Source: Actinacidiphila yanglinensis (GTDB taxonomy: Bacteria; Actinomycetota; Actinomycetes; Streptomycetales; Streptomycetaceae). From it: a stretch of 64,000 nucleotides of DNA. Positions 49,550-57,244 of the stretch are shown piece by piece. The number at the start of each line of letters is the position of its first letter. Positions within the stretch are counted from its first letter, which is position 1. Both the position numbers and the translations under genes were made by a program. The stretch covers positions 124,001 through 188,000 of the forward strand of contig NZ_FNVU01000001.1 in the NCBI RefSeq assembly GCF_900107965.1, read 5' to 3'. The notes under the pieces are model-generated. The model worked only from the letters and a program-made list of their open reading frames with translations. It had not been told where the DNA came from and did not search any database.

Positions 49550-51566
49550 GCAGGCGGCCGGGGTGCGGATGCGCGGGTACCTGCGGGAACGGGCCCGCGG
49601 GCTGGCGGTGCTCGCCGGCTGGTCGGCACTGGAGTCGGGCCAGACGTTCCTGGTGGGCTACGCGGTCGCGAAGGCCCTGGACGACGGCTTCCTGCGCGGC
49701 CGGGACGCGACCGGGCTGGGGTGGCTCGCGCTCGCGGCCGTCGCGGTGCCGCTCGGCGCCTACGGCACCGCCCGCGTCTTCCGCGGACTCGCCGTCCTGG
49801 TGGAACCGCTGCGGGACATCCTCGTGGAGCGCGTGGTGCGCGGCGGGCTGCGGGCCGCTGTCCGCGGGCGCCGGTCGGGCGACGGCGCGGTGGTCTCCCG
49901 GCTGACCCACCAGGTGGAGATCGCCCGGGACACCTTCGGCGGCCTCGTCCTGGTGCTGCGCTCCTTCGTCTTCACCGCGGCCGGCGCGCTCGCCGGGATG
50001 TGCGTGCTCGCCCCGCTGCTGCTGCTGATCGTCCTGCCGCCGCTGGCGGTGGGCATCGCGCTGTTCGCGGCGGGCCTGCGCCCGCTCGCCCGCCGCCAGC
50101 ACGCCTACCTCGCCGCCGACGAGGCGCTCGCCGAGGAGTGCGGCGCGCTCGCCGGCGGGTTGCGCGACATCACCGCGTGCGGCGCCGAGCCGCTGATGGC
50201 GGCCCGCGCCGACGCCCGCACCGACACCGCCCTCCGGACCGCCCGCGCCCTCGCGCGGTGGGGGGTGCTGCGCGCCGCCGCCCTCGCGATCGGCGGCCAA
50301 CTTCCGATCGTCCTGCTTCTGTTGACGGCGCCCTGGCTGATCCGCACGCACCGCCTCACCCCGGGCGACCTGCTGGGCGCGCTCACCTACCTGACCCAGT
50401 CGCTGCAACCGGCCCTGCAGAACCTCGTCCACATCCTGGGCGCCGCCGGCACCCGGCTGGGCGTGGTCCTCCGGCGGATCGGCGGCGAGGGCGACCCGCC
50501 CGACCCGGCGGCCGCGGCGGAGCATCCGGCCGGGCCGGGCCGGGCGCTGCACTTCCACGATGTGACCTTCGGCTATGGCGCGGGCGCCGAACCGGTGCTG
50601 AAGGAGCTGGAGTTGGCGGTGCGTACGGGCGAGCACCTCGCGGTGGTCGGCCCGAGCGGCATCGGCAAGTCCACTCTGGCCGCCCTGGCCGCGGGGCTGC
50701 TGCGACCGGACCGTGGCGAGGTACGGACCGCCGGCCGCCCCGCGCTCGTCCCGCAGGAGGCGTACGTCCTGACCGGGACGGTCCGGGAGAACCTCGGGTA
50801 CCTGCGGGGCGGGGGCGGCGCGGAACCGTCGGGCGGCGCGGGCGTCTCGGGCCGCGCGGACGACTCGCGCGGCGCGGCGGAAGCAGCGGGAAGCGGCGGG
50901 CCGGAGGGCGCGGACCCGGGATCCTGGGGTGGGCCGGAGGAACCCGGGGCGCCGCAGGACGCCGAACTGCTCGCCGCTGCCGACGTGGTGGGCGCGGGAC
51001 CTCTGGTGGCCACGCTCGGCGGGCTCGACGCGGAGGTGGACCCGGCCCGGCTGTCCGCGGGGGAGCGGCAGTTGCTCGCCCTGGCCCGAACGTACCTGTC
51101 CCCGGCCGGACTTGTGGTGCTGGACGAGGCGACCTGCCACCTCGACCCGGCCGCCGAGGCGGTCGCCGAGGAGGCGTTCGCCCGGCGCCCGGGCGGGACC
51201 CTGGTGGTGATCGCGCACCGGATCAGTTCGGCGCGCCGGGCCGGCCGGGTCCTCGTGCTGGACGGCACGCACGCGGTGTGCGGCACGCACGAGGACCTGC
51301 CGGCCCGTTCCGCCCTCTACCGGGACCTGGTGGGCGGCTGGTCCGCCGCCGACAGTGCCGGCTGTGCCGACGGCGTCGACACCGCCGGCGCGGCCGGCGT
51401 GAGCGGGTCAGACCCAGCCGGCGACCTGCGAGATGCGGATCGCGTCCACCCGGTTGCGGGCCCCCGTCTTCCGGGTGATCGCGGCGAGGTAGTTGCGCAC
51501 GGTGCCGTCGGACAGATGCAGCCGGCGGGCGATCTCGGTGACCGGGGCGCCCTCGGCGCTCAATGA
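49542..51566 (+). CDS. amfA: Second ABC exporter of the amf/ram cluster (AmfA/RamA-type)
   Basis: A 674-residue half-transporter: permease helices to about 330, then an ATPase with Walker A GPSGIGKST (about 369), Q-loop VPQEAYVLTGTVREN, signature LSAGERQLLALART (about 504) and Walker B LVVLDEATCHLD (about 524). A Gly/Ala/Glu-rich insert of about 50 residues (421-471) splits the Q-loop from the signature. Coding-like sequence ends near 51400. The last 50 residues are antisense to the convergent regulator gene and look like readthrough past a lost stop. AAGGAGG precedes GTG 49542. Confidence 0.88.
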   Translation: MDEQAAGVRMRGYLRERARGLAVLAGWSALESGQTFLVGYAVAKALDDGFLRGRDATGLGWLALAAVAVPLGAYGTARVFRGLAVLVEPLRDILVERVVRGGLRAAVRGRRSGDGAVVSRLTHQVEIARDTFGGLVLVLRSFVFTAAGALAGMCVLAPLLLLIVLPPLAVGIALFAAGLRPLARRQHAYLAADEALAEECGALAGGLRDITACGAEPLMAARADARTDTALRTARALARWGVLRAAALAIGGQLPIVLLLLTAPWLIRTHRLTPGDLLGALTYLTQSLQPALQNLVHILGAAGTRLGVVLRRIGGEGDPPDPAAAAEHPAGPGRALHFHDVTFGYGAGAEPVLKELELAVRTGEHLAVVGPSGIGKSTLAALAAGLLRPDRGEVRTAGRPALVPQEAYVLTGTVRENLGYLRGGGGAEPSGGAGVSGRADDSRGAAEAAGSGGPEGADPGSWGGPEEPGAPQDAELLAAADVVGAGPLVATLGGLDAEVDPARLSAGERQLLALARTYLSPAGLVVLDEATCHLDPAAEAVAEEAFARRPGGTLVVIAHRISSARRAGRVLVLDGTHAVCGTHEDLPARSALYRDLVGGWSAADSAGCADGVDTAGAAGVSGSDPAGDLRDADRVHPVAGPRLPGDRGEVVAHGAVGQMQPAGDLGDRGALGAQ

Positions 51567-52190
51567 CAGCACGCTCAACTCGCGCCTGGTCAGCGGCATC
51601 TCCGCCGCCTGCAGGAACTCCACGGCGAGCGACTCGTCGACGAACCGTTTCCCCTGCGCCGCCTGCCGCACCGCGGTGGGCAGCCGGTCGGCGGAGCGGT
51701 CCTTGTTGACGAAGCCGAGGGCGTGCGCCTCGTGCGCGCGGCGCAGGTTTCCCGGCCGCCCCGCGCCGGTGAGCACCACCAGCGCGCAGCGGGGGCGCGC
51801 CGGTCCGCCGACGGCGGTGGCGGAGGTGGTGGCCAGGCCGAGGGCGGCCGCCGCGCTGCCGGCCGTGGGGCGCGCGACGCCCCGGCCCGGACCGGCGTCG
51901 CCGGGCCGGGCGCGGCCGGCGTCGGCGGACCGGCGGCTGCCGGCTCCGGTCGCCGGGCGTCCCGGTCTGCCCGGCGCGACGCCGAGCGGGCCCCCCGACC
52001 CGCCGACGTGCTGCCGCCAGCCCGTACAGTCCGCGTCGACCACGCAGACGTCCGGCCGTAAGTCCCGTGCGGACTCGGCGAGGCGGGGCCACGCCGTGTC
52101 CGTCACCTCGAAGTCGGCCTCCCGGCCCAGCAGAGCCGCCAGTGCGGAGCGCAGCAGGCAGGTGTCATGGGCCACAAGTACACGTATCAC
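51408..52190 (-). CDS. amfR: Orphan NarL-type response regulator (AmfR/RamR-like) with receiver insert
   Basis: A 260-residue protein. The receiver starts at IRVLVAHDT, with reduced acidic pocket (one Asp at residue 9), phospho-acceptor region CVVDAD (about 49-54), LVVLTG and conserved Lys in FVNKD (163). A 70-residue Gly/Pro/Arg/Ala-rich insert (about 62-132) interrupts it between strands 3 and 4. The C-terminal LuxR-type HTH is PLTRRELSVLSLSAEG ... VTEIARRLHLSDGTVRNYL. GTG 52190 starts the core domain. No kinase gene is near. The position beside amfTSBA suggests it activates the cluster; it overlaps amfA convergently by 159 bp. Confidence 0.82.
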   Translation of the reverse strand: MIRVLVAHDTCLLRSALAALLGREADFEVTDTAWPRLAESARDLRPDVCVVDADCTGWRQHVGGSGGPLGVAPGRPGRPATGAGSRRSADAGRARPGDAGPGRGVARPTAGSAAAALGLATTSATAVGGPARPRCALVVLTGAGRPGNLRRAHEAHALGFVNKDRSADRLPTAVRQAAQGKRFVDESLAVEFLQAAEMPLTRRELSVLSLSAEGAPVTEIARRLHLSDGTVRNYLAAITRKTGARNRVDAIRISQVAGWV

Positions 52191-52529
52191 CGGGAATCCC
52201 CTCGCATGGTCGCCGTCGCGCGCGCCCCGATCCCCTGCGGGCGATATCCGCGACCCCCCGGGACGCACGCGAACCCATTCATACCCGGCGGATCACTTCC
52301 GGCGGATGAACTTCACGCCTTGCCGGGTGCACAGATGGAGCGGTGGGAGCCGCCGGGGGCGCGCGGTCTCCGTCCGCACGCCCTCCTATGGAAGTAATGC
52401 ACCGTAGTGAGGAGGTCACCGAATGTAGTGGTGTGGTAGAGGTGAAACGCGGGTCGCGGGGGGCGATCGGCGCGAGCCGCGCCGCTCCGTCCCCCGGCCT
52501 CGATGCGCTCTCCGCCGGTGCGGCCGCGG
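52191..52529. other. 339-bp gap upstream of amfR with a start-stop element
   Basis: The segment 52385-52450 is AT-richer than its surroundings. It contains GAGGAGG (52409-52415), 7 nt, then ATG immediately followed by TAG (52423-52428). A second ATG frame from 52388 (MEVMHRSEEVTECSG...) runs into the TetR gene's 3' end and is not convincing. The gap should contain the amfR promoter, which faces left. Confidence 0.4.
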
Positions 52530-53189
52530 TCAGTTCGGCCGATCCGCCGTGTCCAGGAGGCCGCACACCGTGCGGATGTCCTCGGTCACCTCGGTGACGG
52601 AGGCGCGCCCCGAGATCCAGCCGACCAGGGCGGCGTGCCAGGTGTGCTCGATCACCCGGACGGCCGAGAGCGGCGCGGCCGGGAGCTCCGCGCCCGACGG
52701 TGCGCCGGCTGCGGTCCGCCCGGATATGCCCGCCGCCCGCGCGGGGCGGCCCATCGCCTCCACGATGATCGTGGTGGTCAGCCGGGACGCCGTGTCGACC
52801 TGGGCGCGCACCGAGCGGTCGGCGAAGATCATCGCCCGGAACATCGCGTCGGCGAGCAGCGGCTCGCGCTGGAGCGCGCGGAAGGCGCGCAGCAGGGTGT
52901 CGGCGACCCGGGCGCCCGGGGCGGGGGCGGTCGGCGGGCGGCTGCGCAGCGCGGACTGCAACTGCCCGAGCTGGTCCTCCATCACGGCCACCAGCAGGTG
53001 GATCTTCGACGGGAAGTAGCGGTAGAGGGTGCCGAGGGCGACCTCGGACAGCTCGGCGACCTCCCGCATCTGCACCGCGTCGAAGCCGCCCCCGCAGGCC
53101 AGCTCGGTGCTGGCGGCGAGGATCCGGTTGCGCCGGGCCTCCTGTCGCGCGGTCAGCGCCGGGGCGGGGGGTTTGGGGTGTGCGCTCAT
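52530..53189 (-). CDS. TetR-family regulator (KstR-like)
   Basis: A 219-residue TetR regulator. The N-terminal HTH is about residues 18-65 (RRNRILAASTELACGGGFDAVQMREVAELSEVALGTLYRYFPSKIHLL), closely like the KstR branch that represses sterol/terpenoid genes in actinobacteria. The C-terminal ligand domain includes RAFRALQREPLLADAMFRAMIFADRS, also KstR-like. It is divergent from the glycosyltransferase operon across 209 bp that holds a 14-bp site matching the KstR box. It is therefore likely autoregulated and represses that operon, responding to an acyl-CoA or isoprenoid ligand (inference). Confidence 0.9.
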   Translation of the reverse strand: MSAHPKPPAPALTARQEARRNRILAASTELACGGGFDAVQMREVAELSEVALGTLYRYFPSKIHLLVAVMEDQLGQLQSALRSRPPTAPAPGARVADTLLRAFRALQREPLLADAMFRAMIFADRSVRAQVDTASRLTTTIIVEAMGRPARAAGISGRTAAGAPSGAELPAAPLSAVRVIEHTWHAALVGWISGRASVTEVTEDIRTVCGLLDTADRPN

Positions 53190-53331
53190 CCGTACTGTCC
53201 TCTGCCGTGCCTCTGACGTGCCGTGCGGGTCCGTCGTGCCCCGGTCTGCGTGCCGCGCGCCCCGGCGCGTGGTGTGTGCATGATGGCAGCCGGATGCGGG
53301 GGTGCGAACCCGCCCCCTGTACCATCCAGTC

Positions 53332-53345
53332 TGAAACTTGTTCTA
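53332..53345. promoter_or_regulatory. KstR-type operator
   Basis: TGAAACTTGTTCTA fits the KstR consensus TnnAACnnGTTnnA at every fixed position. It lies 53 bp before the glycosyltransferase start and 142 bp from the regulator start, in the only intergenic space they share. Confidence 0.75.
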
Positions 53346-53398
53346 GATTAGCGCGACCGGTTACGCTCCGGCCCAATCGCAGCGAGAAGGGAGCCGGA

Positions 53399-54796
53399 GT
53401 GACCTCTCAGGCCGGGCCACTGCGGATCGCGCTGCTCAGCTACAAGGGCAATCCGTTCTGCGGCGGCCAGGGTGTGTACGTCAGGCACCTGTCCCGCGAG
53501 CTGGCCGCGCTCGGCCACAGCGTCGAGGTGATCGGCGCGCAGCCCTACCCGGTGCTGGACGCGCTCGGCGAGGGCGTCACCCTCACCGAACTGCCCAGCC
53601 TGGACCTGTACCGGCAGCCCGACCCGTTCCGCACCCCGCGGCTGGCGGAGTACCGCGACTGGGTCGACGCGCTGGAGGTCGGCACCATGTGGACCGGCGG
53701 CTTTCCCGAGCCGCTGACGTTCAGCCTGCGCGCGCGACGCCATCTGGCCGCCCGCCGCGCCGACTTCGACGTCGTGCACGACAACCAGACCCTCGGCTAC
53801 GGCCTGCTCGGCCTCGGCATGCCGCTGGTCACCACCATCCACCACCCCATCACCGTCGACCGCCGCCTCGAACTGGAGGCTGCGAACGGTCGCGGCAAGC
53901 GGATGTCGGTGCGCCGCTGGTACGGCTTCACCCGCATGCAGAAGCGGGTGGCCCGGCGGCTGCCGTCGGTGCTCACCGTCTCCGGCTCCTCCCGCCGGGA
54001 GATCGTCGCCGACCTGGGGGTGCGACCCGAGCGGGTGCACACCGTGCCGATCGGCGCCGACGCCCGGCTGTTCGCGCCCGACCCGTCGGTGCCCGAGGTG
54101 CCCGGGCGGATCGTCACCACCTCCAGTGCGGACGTGCCGCTCAAGGGCCTGGTCTTCCTCGTCGAGGCACTGGCCAAGGTCCGCGCGCAGCGGCCCGACG
54201 CGCACCTCGTGGTGGTCGGCAAGCGGTCCGAACAGGGCCCGGTCGCCCGCGCGATCGCCGACTTCGGGCTGGACGGCGCGGTCGAGTTCGTCAAGGGCAT
54301 CAGCGACGCCGAACTCGTCGACCTGATCCGCGGCGCCGAAGTGGCCTGCGTCCCGTCGCTGTACGAGGGCTTCTCGCTGCCCGCCGCCGAGGCGATGGCC
54401 ACCGGCACCCCGCTGGTGGCCACCACCGGGGGAGCGATACCGGAAGTGGCCGGCCCCGACAACGAGACCTGCCTCGCGGTGCCGCCCGGGGACCCCGGTG
54501 CGCTCGCCGCCGCGCTCGAACGCCTGCTGGAGGACCGGGAGTTGCGCGCCCGCCTCGGGGCCGCCGGGCGTGCCCGGGTGCTGGCCCGCTTCACCTGGAC
54601 CCGCGCGGCCGAGGCCACCGCCGAGCTGTACCGCGCGGCGATCGCCGCGCACCCGGGGCCGGTACCGGTGCCACCGGCGGGCACGGACGCGAGCGGCCCG
54701 GCCGCCCGCCCGTACGACGGCGCACCCGCCGAGCCCCGGGGGGACGACCGCCCCAAGACCGCACATCCGGGAGACCCCGTGGGGAGCAATCGCTGA
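53399..54796 (+). CDS. GT4-family glycosyltransferase
   Basis: A 465-residue GT-B glycosyltransferase. The N-terminal acceptor domain begins IALLSYKGNPFCGGQGVYVRHL. The C-terminal nucleotide-sugar domain has the GT4 signature VPSLYEGFSLPAAEAMATGTPLVATTGGAIPEV, with the E-x7-E acidic pair, and VVVGKRSEQGP. It probably adds a sugar to a lipid-like acceptor at the inner membrane. A low-complexity tail follows about residue 430. GTG 53399 (GAGAAGGGAG upstream) is the start. Its stop overlaps the methyltransferase start (TGATG), so the three genes form one operon. Confidence 0.9.
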   Translation: MTSQAGPLRIALLSYKGNPFCGGQGVYVRHLSRELAALGHSVEVIGAQPYPVLDALGEGVTLTELPSLDLYRQPDPFRTPRLAEYRDWVDALEVGTMWTGGFPEPLTFSLRARRHLAARRADFDVVHDNQTLGYGLLGLGMPLVTTIHHPITVDRRLELEAANGRGKRMSVRRWYGFTRMQKRVARRLPSVLTVSGSSRREIVADLGVRPERVHTVPIGADARLFAPDPSVPEVPGRIVTTSSADVPLKGLVFLVEALAKVRAQRPDAHLVVVGKRSEQGPVARAIADFGLDGAVEFVKGISDAELVDLIRGAEVACVPSLYEGFSLPAAEAMATGTPLVATTGGAIPEVAGPDNETCLAVPPGDPGALAAALERLLEDRELRARLGAAGRARVLARFTWTRAAEATAELYRAAIAAHPGPVPVPPAGTDASGPAARPYDGAPAEPRGDDRPKTAHPGDPVGSNR

Positions 54797-55602
54797 TGCT
54801 GACCGTCGACTTCACCCGTTTCCCGCTCGCCGCGGGCGACCGCGTCCTGGACCTCGGATGCGGGGCCGGGCGGCACGCCTTCGAGTGCTACCGGCGCGGC
54901 GCGCAGGTCGTCGCGCTGGACCGCAACGGCGAGGAGATCCGCGAGGTCGCCAAGTGGTTCGCGGCGATGCGGGAGGCCGGAGAGGCCCCGGCGGGCGCGT
55001 CGGCGCTGGCGATGGAGGGCGACGCACTCCAACTCCCGTTCCCCGACGAGAGCTTCGACGTGGTGATCATCTCCGAGGTGATGGAGCACATCCCCGACGA
55101 CAAGGGCGTGCTCGCGGAGATGGTCCGGGTGCTGCGGCCCGGCGGGCGGATCGCGGTCACCGTGCCGCGCTACGGCCCGGAGAAGATCTGCTGGGCGCTG
55201 TCCGATGCCTACCACGAGGTCGAGGGCGGCCACATCCGCATCTACAAGGGCGACCAGCTGCTCGAACGGATGCGGGAGGCGGGCCTGAAGCCGTACGGCA
55301 CCCACCACGCGCACGGCCTGCACGCGCCGTACTGGTGGATCAAGTGCGCGGTCGGCGTCGACAACGACCAGGCGCTGCCGGTGAAGCTGTACCACAAGCT
55401 GCTGGTCTGGGACATCATGAAGAAGCCGCTGGCCACCCGGGTCGCCGAGCAGGTGCTCAACCCGGTGGTCGGCAAGAGCTTCGTGGCGTACGCGACCAAG
55501 CCGCGGCTGCCCGAGCAGGCGGTAAGGGTCGACCGCTCCGCCGACGGGGACGGCCAACACGGCAACGGGACGGCCGAGTTCGCCGCGGACCGCGCCAAGT
55601 GA
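54796..55602 (+). CDS. Class I SAM-dependent methyltransferase
   Basis: A 268-residue methyltransferase with motif I RVLDLGCGAGRHAFE (about residues 16-30), motif II VVALDRNGEE, motif IV-like FDVVIISEVMEHIPDD and post-motif LRPGGRIAVTVPRYGPEK. The latter half (HHAHGLHAPYWWIKCAVGVDN) is specific to this operon family. It is translationally coupled to the glycosyltransferase and prenyltransferase-fold genes by TGATG and GTGA overlaps. It probably methylates a product of the same pathway; the acceptor is unknown. Confidence 0.9.
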   Translation: MLTVDFTRFPLAAGDRVLDLGCGAGRHAFECYRRGAQVVALDRNGEEIREVAKWFAAMREAGEAPAGASALAMEGDALQLPFPDESFDVVIISEVMEHIPDDKGVLAEMVRVLRPGGRIAVTVPRYGPEKICWALSDAYHEVEGGHIRIYKGDQLLERMREAGLKPYGTHHAHGLHAPYWWIKCAVGVDNDQALPVKLYHKLLVWDIMKKPLATRVAEQVLNPVVGKSFVAYATKPRLPEQAVRVDRSADGDGQHGNGTAEFAADRAK

Positions 55603-56681
55603 CCTCGCCCAGCCGCGGGCAGGGCCGCCGCACCGAGCGCCTGGTGCTGCCCGGGGTGCTCACCGCCGAGCAGGCCGAGCAGACCGTCGCCGCGCTGGCC
55701 GCCGTCCAGCGGTCCGACGGGGCGATCCCGTGGTTCCGCGGCCACCACCTCGACCCGTGGGACCACACCGAGGCCGCGATGGCCCTGGACGCGGCAGGCG
55801 AACACGACCGCGCGGAGGCCGCGTACGACTGGCTGGCCCGGCACCAGAACCCCGACGGGTCCTGGTACGCCGCGTACCACGACGGCAACCCCGACCACCC
55901 CACCGACCTCGGCCGCGAGTCCAACTTCTGCGCGTACGTCGCTGTCGGCGCCTGGCACCACTACCTCGCCACCGGCGACGACGCCTTCATCGACCGGGTC
56001 TGGCCGACGGTGTACGCGGCCGTCGAGTTCGTCCTCGCGCTCCAGCAGCCCGGCGGCCAGATCGGCTGGAAGCGCGACGCGGACGGCACCGCCGTGAACG
56101 ACGCGCTGCTCACCGGCTGTTCCTCCATCCACCAGGCGCTGCGCTGCGCCCTGGCCATCGCCGAGCACCGCGAGGAGCCCCAGCCGGACTGGGAGTTGGC
56201 GGCCGGCGCGCTCGGCCACGCGGTCCACCGTCACCCCGAGCGCTTCCTCGACAAGTCCCGCTACTCCATGGACTGGTACTACCCGGTGCTCACCGGCGCC
56301 CTGCGCGGCCCCGACGCGCTCGCCCGGATCGAGGCCGACTGGTCCCGCTTCGTGGTGCCCGGGCTCGGCGTCCGCTGCGTCGACCCCAACCCTTGGGTCA
56401 CCGGCGGCGAGTCCGCCGAACTGGCCCTCGCGCTCTGGGCGATCGGCCAGTCCGACCGGGCGATCCGGGTCCTCACCGACATCCAGCACCTGCGTGCCGA
56501 GGACGGTCTCTACTGGACCGGCTACGTCTTCGCCGACCGCGCCGTGTGGCCCGCCGAGCGCACCACCTGGACCGCCGCCGCCCTCCTCCTCGCGGTCGCC
56601 GCCCTGTGCGGGGACACCGCCACCACCACCGTCTTCGCCACCGACGACCTTCCCGCGACCCTCGCGCCCTCCTGCTGCTGA
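55599..56681 (+). CDS. Prenyltransferase/terpenoid-cyclase-fold protein
   Basis: A 360-residue cytoplasmic protein of the alpha/alpha-barrel terpenoid cyclase superfamily. QW-like repeats are visible: VQRSDGAIPWF, HQNPDGSWYAAY, QQPGGQIGWK, LRAEDGLYWTGY. The acidic segment DPWDHTEAAMALDAAG sits where related enzymes carry catalytic acids, but no full DxDD motif is present. The family is usually annotated as prenyltransferase without proof. GTG 55599 overlaps the methyltransferase stop. Regulation by the KstR-like repressor suggests terpenoid or sterol-like chemistry (inference). Confidence 0.82.
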   Translation: MTSPSRGQGRRTERLVLPGVLTAEQAEQTVAALAAVQRSDGAIPWFRGHHLDPWDHTEAAMALDAAGEHDRAEAAYDWLARHQNPDGSWYAAYHDGNPDHPTDLGRESNFCAYVAVGAWHHYLATGDDAFIDRVWPTVYAAVEFVLALQQPGGQIGWKRDADGTAVNDALLTGCSSIHQALRCALAIAEHREEPQPDWELAAGALGHAVHRHPERFLDKSRYSMDWYYPVLTGALRGPDALARIEADWSRFVVPGLGVRCVDPNPWVTGGESAELALALWAIGQSDRAIRVLTDIQHLRAEDGLYWTGYVFADRAVWPAERTTWTAAALLLAVAALCGDTATTTVFATDDLPATLAPSCC

Positions 56682-56724
56682 CCTTCGCGGCGCCCTGCGC
56701 GCCACCCCATGGGACCCTGTGCGG

Positions 56725-57213
56725 ATGCCGAACCCGCCGCGCCGGTCCGCCGTTCCCGCCTCGCTCGCCCTGGCCGGGACCGCGATCGCGGCCTCCTCGC
56801 TGATCACCGGCTGCTCGCAGTCCCGGCTCCACGGCTGCGCGGGCACGTCGTTGTCGGTACGGAACACGCACGTCGCCCGACTCGCCGGCGACCTCCCGCT
56901 GTCGGCCACCCTCACCGCGCGCGGCAGGCCGGTCGCCGGCCAGCGGGTCAACTTCCGGCTGTACTACCGGCGTACGGGCGAGCCGCCCGGTGCCGGGGTC
57001 TTCGCGGGCACCAAGCCCACCGGCACGGACGGGGTGGCGCGGCTGACCCTCGTCGGCGGCCCGGCCGGCGCGCTGCTCCCGGGCGCGACACCCACGGGCT
57101 TCGGTGCGCAGAAGCCCCGGCGCAAGGACTACTGCGCCGCGAGCGGCAAGGCGAAGCTCCTGTGCGGCGCGACGGCCGCCGCCTGCTCGCCGGCCCGCAA
57201 ACCCACGTCCTGA
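56725..57213 (+). CDS. Putative lipoprotein
   Basis: A 162-residue exported protein. The signal peptide (AVPASLALAGTAIAASS) ends in a lipobox-like LITGC at about residue 30, so the mature Cys would be lipid-modified. The mature part is a compact beta-rich domain (LSATLTARGRPVAGQRVNFRLYYR ... TDGVARLTLVG) resembling an immunoglobulin-like fold. Five further cysteines may form disulphides. There is no recognisable enzymatic motif. It follows the terpenoid operon at 43 bp on the same strand but has its own start without a clear ribosome binding site. Confidence 0.75.
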   Translation: MPNPPRRSAVPASLALAGTAIAASSLITGCSQSRLHGCAGTSLSVRNTHVARLAGDLPLSATLTARGRPVAGQRVNFRLYYRRTGEPPGAGVFAGTKPTGTDGVARLTLVGGPAGALLPGATPTGFGAQKPRRKDYCAASGKAKLLCGATAAACSPARKPTS

Positions 57214-57232
57214 CCGGCCGGCCGGCAGGCTC

Positions 57233-57238
57233 TAGGCT
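57233..57238 (+). promoter_or_regulatory. -10 box for a leaderless response-regulator gene
   Basis: TAGGCT lies 6 nt before ATG 57245 with no ribosome binding site between. Confidence 0.5.
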
Positions 57239-57244
57239 TGGCGC

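Noticed and set aside
51400..51566. C-terminal tail of amfA as a functional domain
   Set aside because: It is the antisense reading of the amfR HTH region and has no relation to ABC exporters.
52343..52597. Small peptide gene starting near 52388
   Set aside because: No ribosome binding site, and the frame runs into the antisense end of the TetR gene.
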